From Luteimonas aquatica (GTDB lineage: Bacteria; Pseudomonadota; Gammaproteobacteria; Xanthomonadales; Xanthomonadaceae): 64,000 nt of DNA. Below, in pieces: positions 53,655-62,691 of the stretch (the stretch's first letter is position 1; every line of letters begins with the position of its first letter). Below the pieces are notes generated by a model, which ran no database searches, was not told where the DNA came from, and saw only the letters and a program-made list of their open reading frames with translations. The stretch spans positions 19,034 to 83,033 of the forward strand of contig NZ_JALBFU010000011.1 of assembly GCF_022662575.1 (NCBI RefSeq). Reading direction: 5' to 3'. A program made the translations under genes and the position numbers.

Positions 53655-54569
53655 ATGAGCCAGCTCCGCATCGCCACCCGCAAAAGCCCGCTCGCGCTCT
53701 GGCAGAGCGAGCACGTCGCCGAGCGCCTGCGCGTGGCCCATCCCGGCCTGGCGGTGACGCTGGTGCCGATGTCCACGCGCGGCGACGAGGTGCTCGACCG
53801 CTCGCTGGCGGCGATCGGCGGCAAGGGCCTGTTCCTGAAGGAGCTGGAGCTGGCGATGCTGCGCGGGGAGGCCGACTGCGCCGTGCATTCGCTCAAGGAC
53901 GTGCCGATGACGCTGGACGCGCCGTTCGCGCTGCCGGCGATCCTGGCGCGTGCCGATCACGCCGACGCCTTCGTCAGCGCGCGCTACGGCGCCTTCGACG
54001 CGCTGCCGCCCGGCGCGCGCGTGGGCACCTCGTCGCTGCGCCGGCAGGCGCAGCTGCGCGCGCGGCGCCCGGACCTGGAACTGCTCGACCTGCGCGGCAA
54101 CGTCAACACGCGCCTGGGCAGGCTCGACGGCGGCGAGTACGAGGCGATCGTGCTGGCTTGCGCGGGCCTGGACCGCCTGGGGTTCGCCGGACGCATCCGC
54201 GCGCGGCTCGACGCGCCGGACTGGCTGCCGGCGCCGGCGCAGGGCGCCATCGCGGTGGAGTGCCGGGCCGACGATGCGCGCATCCATGCGCTGTGCGCGG
54301 TGCTCGACGATGCGGCCACGCGCACCTGCGTGGAGGCCGAGCGCGCCATGAACCGCGCCCTGCACGGCAGTTGCCACGTGCCGGTCGCCGCGCTGGCGCA
54401 GCTCGACGGCGATTCGCTCGAACTGCGCGGGCTGGTGGGCGATGCCGCCACCGGCGAGCTGGTGCGCGCGCAGTCGCGCGCAAGCGCGGGCGCGGGCGAG
54501 GCGCTGGGCGAAGCGGTGGCCCGGCGCCTGCTCGAGGCCGGCGCGGCGCGCTTCCTGCCGCCGCGCTGA
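53655..54569 (+). CDS. hemC: Hydroxymethylbilane synthase (porphobilinogen deaminase)
   Basis: Joins four porphobilinogen units into hydroxymethylbilane for haem synthesis. The 304-aa length is standard. Landmarks are [58 protein letters not shown], and the dipyrromethane-cofactor Cys in [11 protein letters not shown]. It follows the AlgR-like gene with 80 bp between, a common pairing. Confidence 0.97.
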   Translation: MSQLRIATRKSPLALWQSEHVAERLRVAHPGLAVTLVPMSTRGDEVLDRSLAAIGGKGLFLKELELAMLRGEADCAVHSLKDVPMTLDAPFALPAILARADHADAFVSARYGAFDALPPGARVGTSSLRRQAQLRARRPDLELLDLRGNVNTRLGRLDGGEYEAIVLACAGLDRLGFAGRIRARLDAPDWLPAPAQGAIAVECRADDARIHALCAVLDDAATRTCVEAERAMNRALHGSCHVPVAALAQLDGDSLELRGLVGDAATGELVRAQSRASAGAGEALGEAVARRLLEAGAARFLPPR

Positions 54570-54573
54570 GCCG

Positions 54574-54596
54574 CCGGCGCCGCGAGGCGGCGCCGG
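54574..54596. terminator. Hairpin between hemC and the DUF481 gene
   Basis: Perfect ten-base arms CCGGCGCCGC and GCGGCGCCGG around GAG, between the convergent ends of hemC and the first DUF481 gene. No T-run on either strand, so any termination would be weak or need other factors. Confidence 0.5.
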
Positions 54597-54607
54597 TGAA
54601 GCGATCC

Positions 54608-55384
54608 TCAGCGGATCTTGTAGACCAGGTTGACCGTGGTCAGGGTGTCGGTCTTCTTCTCGCCGGCCAGTTCGTCGACCTGGCTGTTGCGGCGCGCCTG
54701 CAACCCGGCCTTGAGCGCGAAGCGGTCGTTCATCGCCACCGACACGCCGAGGTCGTTCTGCATGAAGGTGTTGTCGCTGCCCGATTCCACCAGGAAGGTG
54801 TTGTAGAGCTCGGTGTTGTCGGTGAGCTTGTGCTTGAGGTCGAGCAGGCCGCGCGCGATCGCGCCGTCCTCGATCTGCCCGGTCTCGGCGTTGCGCGCGC
54901 GGCGGAAACCGGGGCCGATCTCGCCGACGAACTGGGTGCGGTCGTTGTCGACGAACTTGCGGCCGTAGCCGATGGAGGCGGTGGCCTGGTACTCGTAGGT
55001 GGAGAAGTCGTCGTTCTCGTAGCGCAGCGCGCCGACGATGTAGTTGCGCGGGTCGAACTTGTAGGCGCTGGAAGCGCCGAGTTCGTAGCGGTTGGCGCTC
55101 AGCTCGTACTTCTCCTCCTCGATGCCGTCGCCGTCGAAATCGCCGGTCACCTCGCCCTTGGCGCGCAGCGCGGTGCCGTAGAAGGCGTGCTTCCACTGCG
55201 CGTCCTCCTTGCCCAGCGACAGCTTGGCGTTGAGGTTTTCCGAGCGCGCGTTGCCGCGGGCCAGGGCCAGGCCGAGCTCGCCGGTGGCGGTCCAGCCGGT
55301 ATCGGCGGCCGGCGCGGCCTCCTGGGCGAGGGCGGAGAGAGGGGCCGCGGCCAGCAGCAGCGACAGCAGAGATTTGCAGGTCAT
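54608..55384 (-). CDS. DUF481 outer-membrane protein, copy 1
   Basis: A 258-aa beta-barrel-type protein with a signal peptide (SLLSLLLAAAPLSALAQ) and the DUF481 repeat pattern of amphipathic strands: GWTATGELGLALARGNARSE, KHAFYGTALRAKGE, and the C-terminal TVNLVYKIR. Such proteins (YdiY-like) are acid- or salt-responsive outer-membrane proteins of unknown function. A rho-independent terminator sits just upstream of it, so it has its own promoter. Confidence 0.88.
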   Translation of the reverse strand: MTCKSLLSLLLAAAPLSALAQEAAPAADTGWTATGELGLALARGNARSENLNAKLSLGKEDAQWKHAFYGTALRAKGEVTGDFDGDGIEEEKYELSANRYELGASSAYKFDPRNYIVGALRYENDDFSTYEYQATASIGYGRKFVDNDRTQFVGEIGPGFRRARNAETGQIEDGAIARGLLDLKHKLTDNTELYNTFLVESGSDNTFMQNDLGVSVAMNDRFALKAGLQARRNSQVDELAGEKKTDTLTTVNLVYKIR

Positions 55385-55412
55385 GAGCGGGGAATTCCTT
55401 CGAAATGGGCGC

Positions 55413-55440
55413 AAAAAAGCGGGCCGCTGTTGCGGCCCGC
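55413..55440 (-). terminator. Rho-independent terminator for the second DUF481 gene
   Basis: On the minus strand: GCGGGCCGC, loop AACA, GCGGCCCGC, then TTTTTT. It ends the upstream minus-strand gene (55523-56206) and lies 29 bp before the start of the first DUF481 gene, insulating the two. Confidence 0.9.
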
Positions 55441-55522
55441 CGGGCGAGGGTGAAGGGTTCGGGCTGAATATCGCGTGATGGACGTCACGCGCAATCGCGG
55501 TCGAACGTGCGCCGCAAGGAGG

Positions 55523-56206
55523 TCAGAACGAATAGCGCAGCTTTACCGAACCTTCGGTGTCGGTGGCGCCCTTGCCGTTGTTGGCGGCGCTGTCGTGGCG
55601 CATTTCCAGGTCCGAGCGCAGCGTCCACTGCGGCGCCACGGTGACGTCCACGCCGATGGTCTGGCGCACGTAGGTGTTGCGGCGGCCGGTTTCCACCATC
55701 ACCTGCTGGTCGAGGCGGGCGCGGTCGCTCAGGTCCTGGGACAGCACGAAGCCGCCGCGCGCGATCGGGCCGGGCATGGCGGTGCCGTAATCGGCATAGG
55801 GCACGATGCGGTAGCCGGTGCCCAACTGCACGCGCAGGTCGGTGCCGGGGCGGCGCAGGGCCTCGAAGCCGTAGCTGGTGCCGATCTTGGTGTTGCTGAT
55901 TTCCGAATTGATCCAGTCGCGGCGCGAGGTGGGCGCCGAGAGCGAGGTGATGCTGCGCGTGGCCAGCAGCGGCGTGCGCATCGGACGCAGGCGCGGCAGC
56001 GCGCCCGGCGCCTTGGGCGCGCGCAGGGCGGTGTAGCGGGTGGGCGCCATCCACTCGGCGTCGGGACAGACCAGCTCGTAGCAGGGCATGCGCAGCGAGG
56101 CCCGTCCGGCCGCGATGGCGACCAGGGCCGGCTCGCCCGGCGATTCGGGCAAGGGATGCTGGAAGACGGGCAGGCCGGCGAGCGCCAGCCACCATGCCGT
56201 GGACAC
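55523..56206 (-). CDS. DUF481-like outer-membrane protein, copy 2
   Basis: A 227-aa protein whose C-terminal 150 residues match the barrel part of the neighbour: IGTSYGFEALRRPGTDLRVQ, LSDRARLDQQVMVETGRRNT, and the ending SVKLRYSF with terminal Phe. The N-terminus is unusual: MSTAWWLALAGLPVFQHPLP could be a short signal, then a Pro/Ala-rich region with Cys-containing RMPCYELVCPDAEWM. It is therefore a shortened or rearranged DUF481 relative. Its expression is separated from copy 1 by a strong terminator. Confidence 0.72.
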   Translation of the reverse strand: MSTAWWLALAGLPVFQHPLPESPGEPALVAIAAGRASLRMPCYELVCPDAEWMAPTRYTALRAPKAPGALPRLRPMRTPLLATRSITSLSAPTSRRDWINSEISNTKIGTSYGFEALRRPGTDLRVQLGTGYRIVPYADYGTAMPGPIARGGFVLSQDLSDRARLDQQVMVETGRRNTYVRQTIGVDVTVAPQWTLRSDLEMRHDSAANNGKGATDTEGSVKLRYSF

Positions 56207-56402
56207 GAGCGCACCTTGGAAACGGTTACAAGTACCGGATTATGCCAGCGTCGCTTGACGCGCCCAAGACGGCCGCGAGGTTTTCGCCTTCCGCGTTTAG
56301 AGCACGTTATGCCCCCGGCGCGGATCGAAAGCCGGGCTGGGCGCGGCTTCCGTTTCGGCCGGGCCTTGCCCTGTCGATGGCCTCCGTCCCGGCCATGGCC
56401 GC

Positions 56403-57365
56403 TCAGTAATACAGCATCACCACGTGCCGGGCCTGGGCGAAGAACAGCCAGCGCTCGGTCATCGCCCCCAGCAGCACCGCGACCGCCGCCGCCGGCAGCG
56501 CGACCAGCGCCGCCGCCGGGACCGCCAGCGCCAGCGCGGCCAGCAGCGCCGGCAGCGCGGCGAACAGGAACAGCGCGATCGCGCGCAGCTTGCGGGCGTG
56601 CCTGCGCGCCAGGACGAAGCCCATCTCGCGGGTGAGGTAGTTGCCCTCGGTGTGCGGACGCTCGAACACCTGCGGTTCGCGGCCGGGCAGGCCGATGGCG
56701 TCGCCGCGCGTGACGGGCAGGGCCTGGCGGTCGATGTCGCGCCAGTAGATCCATTTCAGCGCGCCGGTCAGCAGCGCGAGCGCCGCGATCGCGATCGCGA
56801 CGGCGGCGGGCACCGCGCCCGCGGTCACCGCCTGCGCCGCGCCCAGCAGCGCCGCGCCGCTGAGCAGGGCGAAGGCGAGATACGCCGGCACCACCAGGCG
56901 GTGTCGCCAGGCCGGGATCGGCTTGAGCGAGGCGTAGATCATCGCGGTGCAGACCACGGTCAGCAGCGGCGCGGCCACCAGCGCGGCGAGCAGGGTCCGG
57001 GTCGCCGCCGGCGCCAGCGCGAGCCGGTAGCGCGGCATTGCCGCCTCCAGCACGGCGGGCGCCAGCAGTGCGAGCGCGACGAGCGCGGTCAGCACCGCCA
57101 GCACGCCTTCGCGCGAGAGCCAGGACGTGCGCCATTGCGAGAACGCGCGCCAGGCGCGGCCGGGCTTGCCCAGGTGCAGCATCGAACTGAGCAGCCCCAG
57201 CGTCGACAGCACCAGCCCCTTGAGCAGCAGCGCCGCCCACAGCCACGGCGGCGCGCCGTCGACGGGGAAACGGCCCATCCATTGCAGCGCGCCGAGCCAG
57301 ACCATCAGGCCGTAGCCGGCGCCCGACAGTGTGGTGAAGACGATGACCGACCAGGCCGGATGCAT
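56403..57365 (-). CDS. Membrane anchor subunit of a molybdoenzyme (DmsC/SoeC-like)
   Basis: A 320-aa protein with about eight hydrophobic helices of the DmsC type. It carries MHPAWSVIVFTTLSGAGYGL at the start and the mid-protein block HLGKPGRAWRAFSQWRTSWLSREG, conserved in DmsC-family anchors. It passes electrons between the quinone pool and the iron-sulfur subunit. The ATG at 57365 is preferred over an upstream GTG (57389). Third gene of the three-gene molybdoenzyme operon, 57 bp after the iron-sulfur gene. Confidence 0.88.
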   Translation of the reverse strand: MHPAWSVIVFTTLSGAGYGLMVWLGALQWMGRFPVDGAPPWLWAALLLKGLVLSTLGLLSSMLHLGKPGRAWRAFSQWRTSWLSREGVLAVLTALVALALLAPAVLEAAMPRYRLALAPAATRTLLAALVAAPLLTVVCTAMIYASLKPIPAWRHRLVVPAYLAFALLSGAALLGAAQAVTAGAVPAAVAIAIAALALLTGALKWIYWRDIDRQALPVTRGDAIGLPGREPQVFERPHTEGNYLTREMGFVLARRHARKLRAIALFLFAALPALLAALALAVPAAALVALPAAAVAVLLGAMTERWLFFAQARHVVMLYY

Positions 57366-57422
57366 GTCAGCATCGCTCCCGGCGGACACGCCCGCGACGT
57401 GCCGTGTCCGCGCGCATCGTCC

Positions 57423-58214
57423 TCATCGCGACAGCATCCGGTCCAGCCAGCGCAGCGCGGCGGGCAGCTTGTCGCGCTCGAGCGTGTCCTCCGCCGGCGC
57501 CGCGGCGTCGGCCTCGGTGCCGGCGCGGCGCGGCCGCGGCGGCAGGTACTTGTTGGTCGGCCGGTAGCCCAGCTGCGGCATCAGGTCGACGCCGCCGCGC
57601 TCGGCCACCAGCCGGGAGACGTCCGACTCCGGATCGGCGAGATCGCCGAAATGCCGCGCCCGCGTCGGGCAGGCCTGCACGCAGGCGGGCTGGCGCTCGG
57701 CCTCGTCGAGATGCTCGTTGTAGATGCGGTCCACGCACAGCGTGCATTTCTTCATCACGCCCTCGACCGCCGAGTATTCGCGCGCGCCGTAGGGGCAGGC
57801 CCAGCTGCACAGCTTGCAGCCGATGCATTTGTCCTCGTCGACCAGCACGATGCCGTCCTCGGCACGCTTGTAGCTGGCGCCGGTCGGGCAGACGGTGACG
57901 CAGGCCGGCTGTTCGCAGTGCAGGCACGAGCGCGGGAAGTGCAAAGTAAGAGCCGGCAAAGTAAGCGCCGGCGGCGCGGGCATGGCCGGTGGCGGGCAAG
58001 CGCCGTCGCCGCCGGCCAGCTCGTAGCTGTGCACGCGGTTGAACCAGACGCCGCTCGGGTCCTTGCCGTAGGGACGCTCGTCGGTCAGCGGCCCGGCGAT
58101 GCCGGCGGCGTTCCATTCCTTGCAGCTGGTGGCGCAGGCATGGCAGCCGACGCAGGTGTCCAGGTCGATGACCAGGCCCAGCTTCTTCTTCGACGGCGGC
58201 GGCAGCGCGGTCAT
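57423..58214 (-). CDS. Four-cluster ferredoxin subunit of a molybdoenzyme (SoeB-like)
   Basis: A 263-aa iron-sulfur protein with four 4Fe-4S binding sites: CVGCHACATSCKEW, CLHCEQPACVTVCPTG, CIGCKLCSWACPYG, and CTLCVDRI with CVQACPTR. It connects the catalytic subunit with the membrane anchor. There is no signal peptide, so the enzyme is cytoplasmic. A short Pro/Ala-rich insertion separates the first two sites (about residues 75-90). Its ATG overlaps the end of the catalytic-subunit gene (ATGA). Confidence 0.93.
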   Translation of the reverse strand: MTALPPPSKKKLGLVIDLDTCVGCHACATSCKEWNAAGIAGPLTDERPYGKDPSGVWFNRVHSYELAGGDGACPPPAMPAPPALTLPALTLHFPRSCLHCEQPACVTVCPTGASYKRAEDGIVLVDEDKCIGCKLCSWACPYGAREYSAVEGVMKKCTLCVDRIYNEHLDEAERQPACVQACPTRARHFGDLADPESDVSRLVAERGGVDLMPQLGYRPTNKYLPPRPRRAGTEADAAAPAEDTLERDKLPAALRWLDRMLSR

Positions 58215-61081
58215 CGCGTCTTGCTCCTGGCGCGCAGGTCGGCGCCGTAGCGCAGCGGGCGCGGGTCGGCCGGCGCGTAGGGCAGCGGCGGGAACTGCGG
58301 CTGCGCCTGGTCCGCGCCGTCGGCCTTGCGCAGGTTCACGCGCAGGTCGAACCAGGCCGCCTGCCCGGTGACGGGGTCGGCGTTGGCGTAGTCCCCGCGC
58401 GGCAGCCGGTCGGAGATCAGGTGGTTGAGCAGGAAGCCCTCGCTGCCCTCGGGCGCGTCCTTGTCCAGGCGCCAGGCGCCGCGGCGCTTGCCGATGGCGT
58501 TCCAGGTCCACACCGTGTCCGGCTGCACGTTGCCGGCGAACTTCACCTGGGCGGTGATCTGGCCGTGGTGCGAGGCGACCACCGCCCAGTCCTCGTCGGC
58601 CAGGCCGTGGCGCGCGGCGGTGTCCGGATGCAGGTAGAGATAGTTGCGCGCGGCGATCTGCCGCAGCCAGGCGTTCTGCGAACCCCAGGCGTGATACATG
58701 AACATCGGCCGCTGCGTCACCGCGTTGAGCGGGAAGGCCTCGCGGCTGGTCTGGTCGTGCTCGAACGGCTCGTACCAGATCGGCAGCGGATCGAAATACG
58801 CGGCGATGCGCTCGCGGTGCTCCGGCGGCGGCCGGTGCGGGCCGTGCCCCTGCGCGGCGAGGCGGAAGCGCTGCAGGGTTTCCGAGTACAGCTGCAGCAC
58901 GATGGGCTCGGCGGAGCCGACGAAGCCGAGCTTGCGCGCCCATTCCAGGTAGCCGCGGTTGGCCATCTTGAAATAGCGCGCGTGCTCGGGCACTTCCTCG
59001 CGCCAGAAGCCGCCGTTGTCGATGTAGCGCTGCAGCTGCCGGGGATGGGGCGCGCCCTTGCCGTGCTGCTCGCCGTCCTCGCCGCGCCAGCCGGCGAGCA
59101 GGCCGACGCCGGGCGCGCGCTCGTGGCGGACGATGTAGTCGGCGTAGTCGCGATACAGCGGCGCGCCGTCCTCGTCGACCATGCCCGGCAGGCCCAGGCG
59201 CGCGCCCAGGTCGAGCAGCACCGACTGGAAGCCGCGCACGTCGCGCGGCTTGCCGTCTTGCGCGCGTTGCCGCGCGGCCTCGAGCACCGGCTGGCGGATG
59301 GCGTCGGCGGCGCCGTCGGCGTCGGAAATCGGCCGGTCGAGCAGGCTGATCGCGTCGAAGCGTTCCAGGTAGGTCGTGTCCGGCAGCACCAGGTCGGCGT
59401 AGGCGACCATCTCGCTGGCGTAGGCGTCGGAATAGATGATGCGCGGAATGCGGTAGCCGCCGTCCTCGTCGCGGTCGGTGAGCCAGCGCATGGTCTCGGC
59501 GGTGTTCATCGCCGAGTTCCAGCTCATGTTGGCCATGAACATCAGCAGCGTGTCGATGCGATGGGGATCGCCGGCATGGGCGTTGCGGATCACCGTGTGC
59601 AGCATGCCGTGCGCGGCCAGCGGATAGGCCCAGGAGAAGGCGTGGTCGATGCGGCGCGGCCGTCCCTCGGCATCCACCAGCAGATCGGCAGGCGTGTGCA
59701 CGAACCCCAGCGGCGGGGCGTCGAGCGCGCCGTTGTCCTTGCGCGTCCGGCCGGGACGGTTGGGCGGCGGAATGGGTTTTGGGAACGGCGGCTGGTAGCG
59801 GAACGAGCCCGGCGCGTCCACCGCGCCGAGCAGCAGTTGCAGCAGGTGCAGCGCGCGGCAGGTGTGAAAGCCGTTGCTGTGCGCGCTGATGCCGCGCATC
59901 GCGTGCATGGCCACGGGTCGGCCGACCATCTCCGGATGCTCGCGGCCCCAGGCGTCGGTCCAGGGCACCGGCAGGGTCAGTCCGCTGTCGAAGGCGGCCT
60001 CCGCCAGTTCGCGGGCGATGCGGCGGATGGTGTCGGCGGGGATGCCGCAGCGCTCGCTCACCGCCTCCGGCGCGTACTGCGGGTCGAGATAGCGCTCGGC
60101 GACCAGCTGGAACGCCGGCACGGCGTGGCGGCCGTCGGCGAGCGCGACCTCGCCCACCACCGCCGGCGTGATGCCGATGGCGTTGGCGTCGGCGGGCGCC
60201 CCGGTGTTGCGGTCGAAGCACAGCGGCCGGCCCTCGGCGTCGCGCGCGAACAGCCCGTCGTCCGCGCCGCCGGGATCGCGCAGCACCAGCCAGTGCGCGT
60301 TGGCGTAGCGCACCAGGTAGTCGAGGTCGATGCGGTCGGCGCGCAGCAGCTCGTGGATCAGCGCGAAGGCGAACAGGCCGTCGCTGCCGGGGCGGATGCC
60401 GATCCATTCGTCGGCGATCGCGCCGTAGCCGCTGCGCACCGGGTTCACCGCCACGATCTTGGCGCCGCGCGCCTTCAGTCGGCCCAGGCCGAGCTTGATC
60501 GGGTTGGAGTCGTGGTCCTCGGCCACGCCCCACAGCATCAGGTAGCGCGTGTGCTCCCAGTCGGGCTCGCCGAACTCCCAGAACGAGCCGCCCAGCGTGT
60601 ACAGCCCGCCTGCGGCCATGTTGACCGAGCAGAAGCCGCCGTGCGCGGCGTAGTTGATCGTGCCGAACTGCTGCGCCCACCAGCCGGTGAGCGCCTGCGA
60701 CTGGTCGCGGCCGGTGAAGAAGGCCAGCTCGTCCGGATTGCGCTCGCGGATCGGCCGCAGCCAGTCGGTGGCGATGCGCAGCGCGTCCTCCCACTCGATT
60801 TCCTTGAATTCGCCGCTGCCGCGCTCGCCGGTGCGAAGCAGCGGCTTGTCCAGCCGCGCCGGCGAGTAGTGCTGCATGATCCCCGACGCGCCCTTGGCGC
60901 AGAGCACGCCGCGGTTGACCGGATGCGCCGCGTTGCCCTGGATGTAGCGGATCGTCGGGCCTTGGGGGCCGGCGTCCTTGAGCCACACCTTGATGCCGCA
61001 GCGGCAGGCGCACATGTAGCAGGTGGTGGTCTTGACCTGATCGCCGGGCGAGGGCGAGAGATCGAGCGCGGGCTCTTTCAT
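58211..61081 (-). CDS. Molybdopterin oxidoreductase, catalytic subunit (SoeA-like)
   Basis: A 956-aa molybdopterin enzyme of the DMSO-reductase family. The N-terminal 4Fe-4S motif is TTCYMCACRCGIKVWLKDAG, followed by HPVNRGVLCAKGASGIMQHY, a pattern I associate with the sulfite dehydrogenase SoeA of phototrophs and other proteobacteria. There is no Tat signal, so the enzyme faces the cytoplasm, as SoeABC does. The C-terminal molydopterin dinucleotide domain is complete. First of three coupled genes (catalytic, iron-sulfur, anchor). Oxidation of sulfite to sulfate with quinone as acceptor is the best guess; polysulfide or another substrate cannot be excluded. Confidence 0.87.
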   Translation of the reverse strand: MKEPALDLSPSPGDQVKTTTCYMCACRCGIKVWLKDAGPQGPTIRYIQGNAAHPVNRGVLCAKGASGIMQHYSPARLDKPLLRTGERGSGEFKEIEWEDALRIATDWLRPIRERNPDELAFFTGRDQSQALTGWWAQQFGTINYAAHGGFCSVNMAAGGLYTLGGSFWEFGEPDWEHTRYLMLWGVAEDHDSNPIKLGLGRLKARGAKIVAVNPVRSGYGAIADEWIGIRPGSDGLFAFALIHELLRADRIDLDYLVRYANAHWLVLRDPGGADDGLFARDAEGRPLCFDRNTGAPADANAIGITPAVVGEVALADGRHAVPAFQLVAERYLDPQYAPEAVSERCGIPADTIRRIARELAEAAFDSGLTLPVPWTDAWGREHPEMVGRPVAMHAMRGISAHSNGFHTCRALHLLQLLLGAVDAPGSFRYQPPFPKPIPPPNRPGRTRKDNGALDAPPLGFVHTPADLLVDAEGRPRRIDHAFSWAYPLAAHGMLHTVIRNAHAGDPHRIDTLLMFMANMSWNSAMNTAETMRWLTDRDEDGGYRIPRIIYSDAYASEMVAYADLVLPDTTYLERFDAISLLDRPISDADGAADAIRQPVLEAARQRAQDGKPRDVRGFQSVLLDLGARLGLPGMVDEDGAPLYRDYADYIVRHERAPGVGLLAGWRGEDGEQHGKGAPHPRQLQRYIDNGGFWREEVPEHARYFKMANRGYLEWARKLGFVGSAEPIVLQLYSETLQRFRLAAQGHGPHRPPPEHRERIAAYFDPLPIWYEPFEHDQTSREAFPLNAVTQRPMFMYHAWGSQNAWLRQIAARNYLYLHPDTAARHGLADEDWAVVASHHGQITAQVKFAGNVQPDTVWTWNAIGKRRGAWRLDKDAPEGSEGFLLNHLISDRLPRGDYANADPVTGQAAWFDLRVNLRKADGADQAQPQFPPLPYAPADPRPLRYGADLRARSKTR

Positions 61082-61285
61082 GCCGCTTCCGCTCCGGCAC
61101 GGGCGCGCCGGCCGCGTGGCGGGGCTGCGTGCTGGCGGCCGGATCTGCGATTCGGAGCTGGCGGATGCATCGCCGCATTGTGCCTGCGCGCGCCGGTTCC
61201 GTCATGCGCGCGCGCCGGACGGCTTGAAAAGCGGCCGCGGGGCATCATGTTTTTCCTGCGCGGTCGGCGCGCCGCGGAGCAGCCC

Positions 61286-61633
61286 ATGTCGAAACCCTCC
61301 CCCGAGAACACCGATCGCCTGGGCGCGGTCAACCGGAAGATCCTCGCCGAGGGCGAATCGCTGCCGGTGGTGCGCCTGCGCGACGGCAGCCCGGTGCAGA
61401 CCGGCACCGTCGCGGCCATGCTGCGCAACGTCGAGCGCTACAACCTCGGCGAGCGCGGGGAGGTGGAAAGGGAGCTGCGCCTGGCGGTACCGACCCTGGT
61501 CAAGGTGGGCCTGTTCGCGCTGTTCCCGCCGCAGGAGTGGATCGCCGGCGCCAATCCTGGCCGCGCCCTCGTCGGCCGGGCGGCGGCCGAATATGTCGCG
61601 CAAAAGACCGCCGAAGGCCCCGCGTCACAATAA
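61286..61633 (+). CDS. Conserved small protein of unknown function
   Basis: A 115-aa acidic-start protein (MSKPSPENTDRLGAVNRKIL) with a compact, probably helical domain: PVQTGTVAAMLRNVERYNLG and LAVPTLVKVGLFALFPPQEW. I recognise the sequence type as a conserved hypothetical of proteobacteria but can give no function. No signal peptide or membrane segment. It is divergent from the molybdoenzyme operon, with 204 bp between the starts. Confidence 0.7.
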   Translation: MSKPSPENTDRLGAVNRKILAEGESLPVVRLRDGSPVQTGTVAAMLRNVERYNLGERGEVERELRLAVPTLVKVGLFALFPPQEWIAGANPGRALVGRAAAEYVAQKTAEGPASQ

Positions 61634-61709
61634 AGGGACTGGCGGCGGCGGCAATGCCGATGCGATGCTAGGCGGATCGGCGTCTCGCCCCCCGGTTACG
61701 GCACTGACA

Positions 61710-62678
61710 ATGGACCGTTACGAACGCATCCTCTCGCTGCACCGCATTCTCAAGACGGCGCGCTATCCGGTGACGGTGGCGCGGCTGCAGGACGAGCTCG
61801 AATGTTCGCGCGCCACCGTCTATCGCGATTTGGCCTTCCTGCGCGACGGCCTGATGGCGCCGGTGGTGGGCGACGGCGAGGCCGGCTTCCGCTACGACGC
61901 CGACGAGGGCGGGCGCTTCGAGCTGCCCGGCCTGTGGCTGAACTCCGACGAGCTGCACGCGCTGCTCGCCGCGCAGCAACTGCTCTCGCGCAGCGGCGGC
62001 GGCGTGCTGTCCTCGGCGCTGGCGCCCTTGCAGGGGCGCATCGAGAAGCTGCTCTCCGAGCACGCGGCCGGCAAGGCCTGGCCGATGGAGCGCGTGCGCG
62101 TGATCCCGCACCGCACCCGGCGCATGGACGAGCACGCCTTCCGCACGGTGTGCTCGGCGGTGCTCTCGCGCAAGCAGATCAGCTTCGAATACCGCGCCCG
62201 GTCCACCGACGAGAAATCGCGGCGCACGGTCTCGCCGCAGCGCATCACCCATTACCGCGACAACTGGTACCTGGACGCCTGGGACCACGATCGCGAGGCG
62301 CTGCGCAGCTTCTCCGTCGACCGCATCGCCAGCGCGCGCCAGCTCGAGGCCCCGGCGCGCGACATCGACGAGGCCGAGCTCGACCGCCATCTGGCCGGCA
62401 GCTACGGCATCTTCTCCGGCCCGCCCAAGGGCGTGGCGACCATCGTCTTCAGCGCCAAGGCCGCGCGCTGGGTGGCCGACGAGCACTGGCATTCGCAGCA
62501 GCAGGGCCGCTTCCTGCCCGACGGCCGCTACGAGCTGAAGGTGCCCTACAGCGCCGCGCGCGAGCTGCTGATGGACGTGCTGCACTACGGCAGCGACGCC
62601 GAGATCACCTCGCCGGCGCCCCTGCGCGAACAGGCGCGCGCGCTGCTGGCGCTGGCGCTGAGCAACTACGACAGCTGA
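61710..62678 (+). CDS. WYL-domain transcriptional regulator (YafY-like)
   Basis: A 322-aa regulator with an N-terminal helix-turn-helix (YPVTVARLQDELECSRATVY) and a WYL domain (ITHYRDNWYLDAWDHDREAL), then a C-terminal WCX-type extension up to the end. It may answer to nucleic-acid or other ligands and DNA damage, as in some family members. It follows the small conserved gene by 76 bp on the same strand and precedes a patatin-like gene by 13 bp, so it may be in one operon with the latter. Confidence 0.9.
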   Translation: MDRYERILSLHRILKTARYPVTVARLQDELECSRATVYRDLAFLRDGLMAPVVGDGEAGFRYDADEGGRFELPGLWLNSDELHALLAAQQLLSRSGGGVLSSALAPLQGRIEKLLSEHAAGKAWPMERVRVIPHRTRRMDEHAFRTVCSAVLSRKQISFEYRARSTDEKSRRTVSPQRITHYRDNWYLDAWDHDREALRSFSVDRIASARQLEAPARDIDEAELDRHLAGSYGIFSGPPKGVATIVFSAKAARWVADEHWHSQQQGRFLPDGRYELKVPYSAARELLMDVLHYGSDAEITSPAPLREQARALLALALSNYDS

Positions 62679-62691
62679 CGCCCGCGGTCCG

